Shown: piece after piece, positions 41,930-49,355 of the stretch
How positions within the stretch are numbered: position 1 is the first letter of the stretch
Layout: every line of letters begins with the position of its first letter
Assembly: GCA_003153395.1 (NCBI GenBank)
Contig: PLYP01000009.1
Location: 1-64,000, forward strand
Direction of reading: 5' to 3'
Source of the DNA: Candidatus Saccharimonadota bacterium
Lineage (GTDB): Bacteria > Patescibacteriota > Saccharimonadia > Saccharimonadales > UBA4665
Length of the DNA stretch: 64,000 nt
The notes under the pieces: model-generated
Databases searched by the model: none
The model's input: the letters and a program-made list of their open reading frames with translations, nothing else
What the model was told of the DNA's origin: nothing
Program-made: the position numbers and the translations under genes

Positions 41930-43234
41930 CTAACTATTGGGATCGCTGCTTAAAGTAACGTCTATTTCTTTTGATGAACCATTTCTTAATACAGTAAGCT
42001 TAACAGTATCTCCAGGTAAATGCTGGTCTAACAAACCTGTTAAGCTATGAGTCTGATCTATATTATTTCCGTTGACGGCGGTTATTATATCGTTATCTTT
42101 TAATCCTGCACTGTCTGCTGGGCTGCCCACTATAACAGATGGATTTGATGGATCGCCGCTAGGAGCAATAAATGCACCGCTATTTACGCCAAGGTTATAT
42201 TGACTTGCAACAGATGCAGTAAGTGGTATATAACGAACCCCCATATAAGGGCGAGCAAATTTACCAGTTTTTACTACTTGCTCAATAAGTCCTTTAATAT
42301 CATTAATTGGTATGGCAAAGCCAATATTCTGTGCATTGCCCGCTGTAGCAGTATTTATGCCTATTACTTGACCGTTCATATTTACTAACGGTCCTCCTGA
42401 GTTACCTTCATTTATAGCTGCATCCGTTTGAAATAAATCAGCTAAGTTCTCTGTTGAACCCGTACCTGAGCTATCGCCGGCTTGTACGCTTCGACCATAG
42501 CCAGATATTATTCCGCTTGTAACTGTATTCTGAAATTGACCTAGTGCATTTCCTATAGCTACAACCGAGTCACCTACTTGTACCGTTGATGAGTCACCTA
42601 CTATTGCCGGTGACAACTTATGCCCAGAAGTGTTATTTATTTTTAAGAATGCTATGTCTAAACTATCGGTAGCACTAGTCCTACCGATCACCGACACATC
42701 TTTCAACTCAGTACCGTCACTCAAAGTAATACTTACATTTGTTGTGCCTGCAGGTACAACGTGCCGATTCGTAATTACTAATCCTTCGTTAGATAAAATT
42801 ATCCCTGTTCCAGCAGCTTGCAACTGATTAGGTTGCGAGAATCCAAAAATACTTGAGCTATTTGATGAAGAGGTTATATTAACGTTTACGCTTACTACAC
42901 TTGGTCCTACTGTTTTTGCAATTTGGTTAATTAATTGGCTTTGGCTGGTAACTATCTTCTTCTGATCACTCAGATTACCAACCGTAATTCCGCCGTTATT
43001 ATTATGATTCTCTATCCATGCACCCGCATACCCTACTAGCAGCGTCAAAAGTAGAAATGCTGATAGTAAAATGTTTCTGCTCCAATTATTAGGATTTACA
43101 TATTTATCCCAGTTATTTTTATTAAATTTAACAAAATTTATTTTCTGTCTATTCTTTGGTGTTGTCGCATTACTAGAAACACTGTAACTATCTTTATTTG
43201 TTTCGGTGGAATCCGATTTCATATTATCAGTCAT
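41930..43234 (-). CDS. htrA: HtrA/DegP-type serine protease with PDZ domain
   Basis: Extracytoplasmic quality-control protease. 434 residues: polar cytoplasmic tail, membrane helix (about 52-72), trypsin-like domain with His in ITNRHVV, Asp in DSLDIAFLKI and Ser in NEGNSGGPLVN, then one PDZ domain (VIVGSPADSAGLKDNDIITAVNG). GGGAGG with 5-6-nt spacing. Last gene of the LCP-membrane protein-htrA series. Confidence 0.94.
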   Translation of the reverse strand: MTDNMKSDSTETNKDSYSVSSNATTPKNRQKINFVKFNKNNWDKYVNPNNWSRNILLSAFLLLTLLVGYAGAWIENHNNNGGITVGNLSDQKKIVTSQSQLINQIAKTVGPSVVSVNVNITSSSNSSSIFGFSQPNQLQAAGTGIILSNEGLVITNRHVVPAGTTNVSITLSDGTELKDVSVIGRTSATDSLDIAFLKINNTSGHKLSPAIVGDSSTVQVGDSVVAIGNALGQFQNTVTSGIISGYGRSVQAGDSSGTGSTENLADLFQTDAAINEGNSGGPLVNMNGQVIGINTATAGNAQNIGFAIPINDIKGLIEQVVKTGKFARPYMGVRYIPLTASVASQYNLGVNSGAFIAPSGDPSNPSVIVGSPADSAGLKDNDIITAVNGNNIDQTHSLTGLLDQHLPGDTVKLTVLRNGSSKEIDVTLSSDPNS

Positions 43235-43254
43235 GTTTTCCCTCCCAAATTAAC

Positions 43255-44007
43255 CTATACAACCTTATTGCCCCAGTCCGAAAGAGCCAATATGACTATA
43301 ACTATTGCTAGCATAATAAAAATAAATTGTCTTTTAAGCCCAGTAGATAATTTATCATTATGATCTAAATAATATAGAGCTGCTAAACCATAGCCTAAAC
43401 TACTCAAAAGTAACGTAGGTAGTGATACTCCTCTATAAAAAAGCAACCAATGGCTTAAAAGCCACGCAGTTGCGGCTCCAAAATATCCCCAAGTATATGC
43501 TAATAATCTAGCGTATGGTTCTTCAAACGCTTCTAAGAAATGACGGGCCGCTAAAAAGCAGAATATACCTGTTAATACGGTTAATCCATAGACAGGACCT
43601 GCAGCCCAACTTAAATAAAGTGCCATTAATGCAAATAGTTGGCCTATAAACGCTTGGGTCGTAACCATTAAGACGCTACTTGCAGGTTTAATAAAAAGTA
43701 ACCAAGCGGCATATAGAACCATCCAACCCAACCTTATACCAACACTAGAAGTGTGGTTCATAAATAATACTATGGATAGGCCAACCATTAAATCAATTGA
43801 ATTGGCTCTAACGTTGGCCGCCCAAAATCGAGGTCTAACAGCAATCATACGCCATTTACTTAAAATGATTATGCTGAAGGCTAGCTGAACGAAATTAAGA
43901 CTAACTAAAGCAAAAACCGCTCCCGGTAGCACAACCCCTACTAAAACTAAATGCAAAAAATGCGCAAAACCGCTTGTAGGTTTAATTTTGACTAATATTG
44001 GCCTCAT
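43255..44007 (-). CDS. Hypothetical polytopic membrane protein
   Basis: Not recognised. 250 residues with about eight hydrophobic helices rich in Trp, Leu and Ala, and short polar loops (DHNDKLSTGLKRQ near the C-terminus). No catalytic motif seen. It overlaps the 3' end of the LCP gene by 26 bp and is followed by htrA, so it belongs to an envelope operon. Could be a small transporter or lipid-linked wall-synthesis partner; this is a guess. Confidence 0.65.
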   Translation of the reverse strand: MRPILVKIKPTSGFAHFLHLVLVGVVLPGAVFALVSLNFVQLAFSIIILSKWRMIAVRPRFWAANVRANSIDLMVGLSIVLFMNHTSSVGIRLGWMVLYAAWLLFIKPASSVLMVTTQAFIGQLFALMALYLSWAAGPVYGLTVLTGIFCFLAARHFLEAFEEPYARLLAYTWGYFGAATAWLLSHWLLFYRGVSLPTLLLSSLGYGLAALYYLDHNDKLSTGLKRQFIFIMLAIVIVILALSDWGNKVV

Positions 44008-45514
44008 CGCTACCTATTATGATAACAAAGTCAGCACCATTCGTAGGTATACTTTTATCAGCTAAATGATTGTCCGATGTAGTATTAAATCTTTTTTCTA
44101 AGAAATGTTTGGTAAAAGGGTTCTTATTAGTTAAATTAATGATCTGGGTATTGTTCCACCCACTGCTAGGTGTATTTGCCGCACCAATAATGTTATACCC
44201 GAAAGGTTTAAGTTGAGTAGTCATATTTGTTGCTACACCTGGAATATTAGTTCCATTAAGAATCAGTATTTTTGCATTTTCTTTAAGTATGTAAGGATCT
44301 TTGAGTTGTGTCCTAACATAACCTTGAATTGCTCCGTAATTGAATAGCCCCGCCTTAGGTAGCACAATTGATTGCCCACTAATATTTCCGGTTGATACTA
44401 AATTATTAGTGGCGCTCACAAGATCTATGGAAGTAATTTTGCTATTATCTATATCTTTACCAATACTATACAGCCTCGTAGCATCATTAATGGATAAATC
44501 TGTAGCTATATTATTACCGAACGTATTAATAAGGCCTGATATTTTCAACGGGTTACTTAATGTATTTAAAGATATAACTTTACTCTTTATCGCTACCATA
44601 ACATCACGTTGACGTTGAGCTCTAGCAAAATCACTGGATGTTTCCCTTGATCTTACATATAACAGCGCCTGCTGACCGGCAAAATTCTGTATTCCTGCTT
44701 GTGCTAATACAGGATTGTTCTTATTCTCCCAAGCCATGGTTGGGTCAACGAGATCAGTAGGTACATTTACCGTTACCCCGCTCACAGTATCAACAGCTTG
44801 TTTGAATGCCTGAAAGTTTACTAGCACATTGTAATCAATATTTACTCCTAAGACCTGACTAACCGTCTGATCTGCCAAATTAAAACCCGCGGATATTGCC
44901 TTCGGATCCGTACTTCCAGGGGCAATTTTCCCTAAGTATTTAAATTCACCGGTTTCCCATGCAGAATTAATCTTCATAACGCCGGCTCCCGGAACATTAA
45001 CCCAAAGATCCCGAGGAATACTTAATAATGTAGCGTCATGATTGACTGGGTCAACGCTAGCCAACATCATAGAGTCAGTTAAATCTGGCCCGTCATGGTT
45101 ACCGCCTCCTCGACCCATCAGTAAAATATTTACACGTCCGCTACCTTCTCCCTTAAGTAAGTTGGGGGAAACCGTACTCTTTAGAGCGGCTGCGGTTGCG
45201 GTTCCTCCCCTAAATACTTTGTGTAACTTTAGATAGCTTTGAGAAAAAAGCATTCCACCAAGAGTAATAAGTAAGACTAAAGCTACTGCAAGACCTCTTG
45301 TAGCCACCAACCGCATTTTACGCCATTTCGCTCTTCTAATAAGGGTTTCTATTCGAGACTTACTTTCAACTCCCGGCAGAGACATATCCATTGGCTGTCT
45401 TCTGGCTAATAAAGCAGTCCGAGTCGGCTGCTCTAATTTTCTTGAAATAGGCAGCTCATTATTTGAGCTGGGTAATGGATTATTTACAAATTTATTTGAT
45501 ATGTCTGTGTTCAT
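43982..45514 (-). CDS. LytR-CpsA-Psr (LCP) family wall-polymer ligase with LytR_C domain
   Basis: Attaches glycopolymers to peptidoglycan. 510 residues: cytoplasmic tail (1-65), membrane helix (about 70-90, GLAVALVLLITLGGMLF), LCP domain with LLSIPRDLWVNVPGAGVMKINSAW and YVRSRETSSDFARAQRQRDV (conserved Arg/Asp), then a C-terminal LytR_C domain (KILILNGTNIPGVATNM). Starts by overlapping the stop of the small basic protein upstream (ATGA). Confidence 0.92.
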   Translation of the reverse strand: MNTDISNKFVNNPLPSSNNELPISRKLEQPTRTALLARRQPMDMSLPGVESKSRIETLIRRAKWRKMRLVATRGLAVALVLLITLGGMLFSQSYLKLHKVFRGGTATAAALKSTVSPNLLKGEGSGRVNILLMGRGGGNHDGPDLTDSMMLASVDPVNHDATLLSIPRDLWVNVPGAGVMKINSAWETGEFKYLGKIAPGSTDPKAISAGFNLADQTVSQVLGVNIDYNVLVNFQAFKQAVDTVSGVTVNVPTDLVDPTMAWENKNNPVLAQAGIQNFAGQQALLYVRSRETSSDFARAQRQRDVMVAIKSKVISLNTLSNPLKISGLINTFGNNIATDLSINDATRLYSIGKDIDNSKITSIDLVSATNNLVSTGNISGQSIVLPKAGLFNYGAIQGYVRTQLKDPYILKENAKILILNGTNIPGVATNMTTQLKPFGYNIIGAANTPSSGWNNTQIINLTNKNPFTKHFLEKRFNTTSDNHLADKSIPTNGADFVIIIGSDEANISQN

Positions 45515-45711
45515 TTTTTTACTCTTTTTATTTCAGAACTAAACGAGTAGTTCCCTAAAGCTATAGAGCCTTTATATACTTGCCTTTGAGCCTTGCTTAC
45601 TGGTTGTGCAAAACCAGCCCTTGGCACAGGATGCGAATTTCCAAAGGTTGTTTTTGTTGTTATTTGGCTCTGTGTTTGTGTTCCAGGCCGCCTGTATCGT
45701 GACCTATCCAT
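45511..45711 (-). CDS. Hypothetical small basic protein
   Basis: Not recognised. About 66 residues from ATG 45711, Arg/Gln/Thr-rich and probably disordered (RYRRPGTQTQSQITTKTTFG), no membrane helix. A TATACT element 17 nt upstream gives a leader of about 10 nt containing GGAAAAAGAG. A TTG at 45723 is an alternative start. Overlaps the LCP start (ATGA), so it is the coupled leader gene of the envelope operon. Confidence 0.5.
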   Translation of the reverse strand: MDRSRYRRPGTQTQSQITTKTTFGNSHPVPRAGFAQPVSKAQRQVYKGSIALGNYSFSSEIKRVKK

Positions 45712-45768
45712 CTCTTTTTCCAATATTCAGTATAACCGCAAAATGCTTATGAGTAAAGTCTTTTGCTG

Positions 45769-45777
45769 TGTTATAGT
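45769..45777 (+). promoter_or_regulatory. Extended -10 promoter of lepB, near-leaderless
   Basis: TGtTATAGT with 10 nt to ATG 45788. No Shine-Dalgarno site. Predicted UTR about 3-4 nt. In-frame upstream starts lie before or inside this element. Confidence 0.6.
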
Positions 45778-45787
45778 ATGCACTTAT

Positions 45788-46423
45788 ATGAATCTTCTAG
45801 AACCTTCGCTTTTAGAGCCTAAAATACCTGAAGATCCAAACAATCGTCATTCAGGATTTAGAGAGTTTATATCCACAATATTTATTCTTATAACTGCCTT
45901 AGGGGTAGCGCTTTTTATAATTGCTTTTGTATTTAGATCCTACCAGGTCGATGGACCAAGCATGGAAAGTACCCTTCAAAATGGTGATAAGTTAATAATT
46001 TGGAAAGTTCCGCGTACTTGGTCAAGAATTACTGGCCATGCCTATATTCCTAATCGTGGCGATATTATGGTCTTTAATGAATCTGGATTGAGCGCTTTCG
46101 GACAACAAGACAGCAAACAGCTTATAAAAAGAGTTATCGGGGTACCGGGTGATAGAGTTGTGGTAGATAATAATGTGGTAACTATTTATAATACTGCGCA
46201 CCCAAAAGGTTTTGAACCTGACAAAACACTACCATACGGAAAAAATATTCCCGCGACAACAGGCAATATTAATATTAAACTTGGATCGCAACAACTTTTT
46301 ATGGAGGGTGACAACCGTCCTGATTCATTGGATTCACGAAGTTTTGGACCAATAAATTCTAATCAAATTATTGGCAAACTTGTACTTCGCGTCTTTCCTG
46401 TAGGAAAAATTCAAGTTTTTTAA
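45788..46423 (+). CDS. lepB: Signal peptidase I
   Basis: Cleaves signal peptides of Sec-exported proteins. 211 residues from this start: membrane helix (about 23-48), catalytic Ser in DGPSMESTLQNGD, catalytic Lys in LIKRVIGVPGDRV, box E SLDSRSFGPI. The start is chosen from the promoter position; the peptide before it is not conserved. Divergent from the LCP operon and 45 bp upstream of parB. Confidence 0.94.
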   Translation: MNLLEPSLLEPKIPEDPNNRHSGFREFISTIFILITALGVALFIIAFVFRSYQVDGPSMESTLQNGDKLIIWKVPRTWSRITGHAYIPNRGDIMVFNESGLSAFGQQDSKQLIKRVIGVPGDRVVVDNNVVTIYNTAHPKGFEPDKTLPYGKNIPATTGNINIKLGSQQLFMEGDNRPDSLDSRSFGPINSNQIIGKLVLRVFPVGKIQVF

Positions 46424-46452
46424 GATATACATAATTTAATTTTTATCTGATG

Positions 46453-46461
46453 TGCTATATT
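46453..46461 (+). promoter_or_regulatory. Extended -10 promoter, leaderless start of parB
   Basis: TGcTATATT with 7 nt to ATG 46469. No Shine-Dalgarno site. Confidence 0.65.
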
Positions 46462-46468
46462 CATAAGC

Positions 46469-47344
46469 ATGGATGAGCCGTCAAAAAGAAAACAAGTTTT
46501 AGGACGTGGCTTTAACTCATTAATATCTGAGAATTTTGATACCAGTATACTGCTAAATTCTGACACGCGTATCGAAAATATACCTATAGATAGCCTCCAA
46601 CCGAATCCAAATCAGCCAAGAAAGCACTTTGATGACAAAGCAATAGCAGAACTATCTAGCTCAATAAAGAGACACGGAATTATTCAACCTCTGGTGGTTA
46701 CACCTCTAAAAGATGGTAAGTATACTTTAATTGCCGGCGAAAGACGTTGGCGGGCAGCAAAACATGCGAAACTTAAAAACGTTCCGGCAATCATTAGAAG
46801 CAGCAAAGAACTGGAGCAGCTTGAAATCGCACTTATTGAGAACGTCCAGAGGGTCGATCTAAACCCTTTGGAACAAGCGTTGAGTATTGAGGCTCTGAAT
46901 AAACAATTTGGGCTTTCTTTCGAAGTGATTTCTCAAAGATTAGGCAAAGCTACATCTACAGTAAACAATATAGTGAGGCTTCTACAGTTACCAGAAGAGG
47001 CAAAAGTTGCACTATCGGGAGGTAAAATAACAGAAGGTCACGCACGTGCCCTACTTTCTTTAAAAGAGGATTCTACGAGGCAAGCTTATCTTCTTAAAAC
47101 AATAATTGACCAGTCTTGGAATGTTAGACAAGCAGAAAGATTCGTTATTAGTATTAAAGAGGGCATCAAAGAAACTAAAAAAGCACACGAGCGCACACTT
47201 TCTGAGACGCCGGCGACCAAAAAACTCAGTCAAAAATTAGGTACAGGGGTGCACATTAGGCGAATGGCATATGGCGGTAAGCTGGAAATAAATTTCGCCG
47301 ACGATAATGATTTAGATAGAATTTTAGATCAATTTCAAAAATAG
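46469..47344 (+). CDS. parB: Chromosome partitioning protein ParB
   Basis: CTP-dependent clamp that loads at parS sites and partners ParA. 291 residues: N-terminal ParA-interacting peptide (RKQVLGRGFNSLI), ParB/Srx domain with PNPNQPRKHFDD, box II GERRWRAAKHA (CTP site), HTH region (GLSFEVISQRLGKATSTVNNIVRLLQLP) and C-terminal dimerisation segment. Own promoter; parA lies tail-to-tail 21 bp away, not upstream in one operon as usual. Confidence 0.94.
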   Translation: MDEPSKRKQVLGRGFNSLISENFDTSILLNSDTRIENIPIDSLQPNPNQPRKHFDDKAIAELSSSIKRHGIIQPLVVTPLKDGKYTLIAGERRWRAAKHAKLKNVPAIIRSSKELEQLEIALIENVQRVDLNPLEQALSIEALNKQFGLSFEVISQRLGKATSTVNNIVRLLQLPEEAKVALSGGKITEGHARALLSLKEDSTRQAYLLKTIIDQSWNVRQAERFVISIKEGIKETKKAHERTLSETPATKKLSQKLGTGVHIRRMAYGGKLEINFADDNDLDRILDQFQK

Positions 47345-47365
47345 CAAAGATTTAGTCTAAGAAGA

Positions 47366-48124
47366 TCATTTTGTTCGATTTATAACTTCTTTTGTGAATG
47401 CTTTATATGCCCGAGATCCTTTGCTCCATTTATCGTGTTCGTATACTGTTTTCCCGTAACTAGGAGCCTCGGCAAGTTTAACATTTCTAGGTATTATAGT
47501 ACTGAACATTTTTTCTCCAAAATAATTTTTCACCTCTGTATAAACCTGCTCACTAAGAGAATTTCTTTTATCAAACATCGTAAGTACTATACCCAGAAGA
47601 TCAAGTTGTGGATTAACGCTATTTCGTACCGCTTGAATCGTGTCGAGCAATTGGCTTAATCCTTCTAGTGCATAATATTCGGATTGAACCGGAATTAAAA
47701 CCATCTGGGCGGCAGTAAGAGCATTTATAGTTAGAAGTCCTAGAGAAGGTGGAGAATCAATAATTACATAATCAAAAGCTTCAGAGTCTAAAGCCTTCTT
47801 TAGAACGAATTCCCGACTTTCCACATTTACTAATTCAACTTCGGCTCCCGCTAAATTAGGGTTCGCAGTTATTAGTTTTAATTTTGCGACATGCGTTTCA
47901 TGTAAAGCATCAGCTAACTTAACGTTATTACGCAAAACATCATAAATGTTAAATCCATCACTTTTATTATTTCCTAGACCGCTTGTAGCATTCCCCTGGG
48001 GATCGAGATCAATAAGTAAAACATTAAAATCACTATTAGCTAGTTGGGCTGCTAAGTTAATAGCAGTCGTAGTCTTTCCTACTCCTCCTTTTTGGTTAAC
48101 TAACGCAATAACTTTTTGTGTCAT
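47366..48124 (-). CDS. parA: Chromosome partitioning ATPase ParA (Soj)
   Basis: Walker-type ATPase positioning ParB-parS complexes. 252 residues with deviant Walker A KGGVGKTT (12-19), signature Lys12, Walker A' DLDPQGNATSGLG and Walker B VIIDSPPSLGLLT. No N-terminal DNA-binding extension, so chromosomal type. GAGG with 6-nt spacing. A degenerate parS-like 16-mer lies inside at 47894-47909. Confidence 0.95.
   Translation of the reverse strand: MTQKVIALVNQKGGVGKTTTAINLAAQLANSDFNVLLIDLDPQGNATSGLGNNKSDGFNIYDVLRNNVKLADALHETHVAKLKLITANPNLAGAEVELVNVESREFVLKKALDSEAFDYVIIDSPPSLGLLTINALTAAQMVLIPVQSEYYALEGLSQLLDTIQAVRNSVNPQLDLLGIVLTMFDKRNSLSEQVYTEVKNYFGEKMFSTIIPRNVKLAEAPSYGKTVYEHDKWSKGSRAYKAFTKEVINRTK
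47894..47909. promoter_or_regulatory. Degenerate parS-like site inside parA
   Basis: The 16-mer CGTTTCATGTAAAGCA matches the common bacterial parS consensus TGTTTCACGTGAAACA at 12 of 16 positions and is mostly palindromic. It is coding sequence, so chance is possible. In other bacteria parS often lies in or beside parAB. Confidence 0.25.
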
Positions 48125-48255
48125 CTAGAACCTCTTTTGCTCAGTATATCATTATATAGGACACAATAAATTAAAAATTATAGTATTATTAGGCTACTAC
48201 TCTAGGTTATAAAGGGTGTATGCCTTAACTACCGCTTATGATTGTATTAACAACA

Positions 48256-48378
48256 CTAAACTGACTTGAACTGTTTATCGTTCATTATCATTCGTCTAAT
48301 CAACTCTTGATGCCTTCTTTCATGTATGGGTAGTCTTTTTAATAGCCGATCGTCTTGCTTTTTATTTTTACGATTCAT
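48256..48378 (-). CDS. Possible 40-residue basic peptide
   Basis: Open frame of 40 codons starting MNRKNKKQDDRLLKRL and ending NDKQFKSV. It is highly charged, predicted to be one long helix, and has 13 Arg/Lys. GGAG lies 10 nt before the ATG, which is the reason for listing it. Not recognised. It could be a nucleic-acid-binding microprotein, or chance. Confidence 0.4.
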   Translation of the reverse strand: MNRKNKKQDDRLLKRLPIHERRHQELIRRMIMNDKQFKSV

Positions 48379-48408
48379 TAATTTTAATCTCCAAACAACT
48401 ACATTTAA

Positions 48409-48546
48409 TTACAAACTTTTGGCATTTAATGAAAATTGAAATGCTTTGGCTACGTTTTGTTTAATATTTAAAATAAAAAGCACCCGGCGGAAGTAGTCGC
48501 GATGGGTGTATGGAATGCCTTTATAATTAAGCGCCTTATATTTCAT
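48409..48546 (-). other. Doubtful 45-codon frame overlapping a structured segment
   Basis: A frame from ATG 48546 would encode a basic, aromatic-rich peptide (KALNYKGIPYTHRDYFRRVL). There is no Shine-Dalgarno site, and the GC-rich part coincides with an inverted repeat (CACCC..GGGTG at 48481-48508), so an RNA structure explains the sequence as well as coding does. Confidence 0.25.
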
Positions 48547-48703
48547 TTTTCTTTTTGGCTTTGTTGGCTTCTCTTGGACATTTATACTGCCCAAGAGAAG
48601 TATTTTAGCTTTTTATTTGGTTTTAACCACTTTTTGTTGGTTAGGGCTACGCCCTGTTACCAGGTACCAACCCTATGTATGTAGTATCTACTCTTCAACA
48701 GGG
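48481..48703. ncRNA. Candidate structured RNA region, strand unknown
   Basis: Stacked inverted repeats in otherwise AT-rich DNA: CACCC/GGGTG with inner GCG/CGC (48481-48508); a perfect 10-bp stem CTTCTCTTGG/CCAAGAGAAG (48568-48577 and 48591-48600); GTTGGT/ACCAAC enclosing AGGGC/GCCCT (about 48636-48671); CCCTGTT/AACAGGG (48652-48658 and 48697-48703), which competes with the inner hairpins. No SRP, tmRNA, 6S or RNase P signature was found. Confidence 0.35.
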
Positions 48704-48934
48704 GTAATCAAGAACTTTTTGAACAAAAATATATTGCAAGAAAAGTGTAGTATATTAATATATTTCTAGTTATATTCGTAGTAATTTTAAGTACATAACC
48801 GTTATTTACACCTGTTTTGGCTTTTTTAACTACTACTAAGTGCTATAAAAATTAATTAATTCGTTGTTTAAATAGATACATTAAAAAAGAGGCCTTTTAG
48901 TTATCCACAATGGGATCCTGCTATATTATCGTAA

Positions 48935-49243
48935 TTAGCTTATTGTCTTAATTTTAATTAGCGTTTTACGCTGACGGTGTCCGCGTACTTTTTTAACACG
49001 TTTTTTAGCTTTAAATCGAATTGATGTTACTTTATCTGTTTGTACATCAGAATTTATGACGTCAGCAACTACTTTTACTTTATCCAGTACTGGCTTACCA
49101 ATCGATATATTATCCCCGTCTACAACTAGTAGGGCTTCAAATTCGGCCGTTTTATTAGGCGAGTTTAGCAGTTCCACACTTAATTCGTCTCCCACTGAGA
49201 CTAGGTATTGCTTGCCGCCTGATTGTATTACTGCTTTTTTCAT
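48935..49243 (-). CDS. rplU: 50S ribosomal protein L21 (bL21)
   Basis: bL21 binds 23S rRNA. About 102 residues from ATG 49243 (MKKAVIQSGGKQYLVSVGDELSVE), ending in the basic KKRVKKVRGHRQRKTLIKIKTI. A GTG two codons upstream is an alternative start. No clear Shine-Dalgarno site. Stands alone; rpmA, its usual neighbour, is at 12404. Confidence 0.94.
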   Translation of the reverse strand: MKKAVIQSGGKQYLVSVGDELSVELLNSPNKTAEFEALLVVDGDNISIGKPVLDKVKVVADVINSDVQTDKVTSIRFKAKKRVKKVRGHRQRKTLIKIKTIS

Positions 49244-49333
49244 ACTCACTTAATGCATTGTTTAAAAGTATAGGAAATAAAGTTACCGATTGAGCATACC
49301 AAAATATTCCCTCTCTGTAAAGAAGATGTTAAT

Positions 49334-49355
49334 AACATTTAAAGTGTTAAATGTT
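49334..49355. repeat. AT-rich inverted repeat spanning the ileS stop codon
   Basis: Perfect 9-bp stem AACATTTAA/TTAAATGTT with 4-nt loop. No T-tract follows on the minus strand, so terminator function is doubtful; it could protect the mRNA 3' end. Confidence 0.4.

Larger units (their letters stand above)
48125..48934. other. 810-bp gene-poor, AT-rich stretch between parA and rplU
   Basis: No recognised gene. It holds a short open frame with a Shine-Dalgarno site (48256-48378), a weaker frame (48409-48546), locally GC-rich inverted repeats (48481-48703) and one consensus DnaA box TTATCCACA at 48901-48909. The remainder (about 48710-48900) is AT-rich with nothing I can name. No tRNA or known RNA fold was recognised. 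Confidence 0.6.

Noticed and set aside
48640-48710. SRP RNA, because CTGTTACCAGGT resembles part of 4.5S RNA
   Set aside because: The diagnostic GGAAGCAGC-type apical loop is missing and the pairing pattern differs.
48125-48934. Replication origin
   Set aside because: Only one consensus DnaA box is seen, with no dnaA or dnaN gene nearby and no box cluster.
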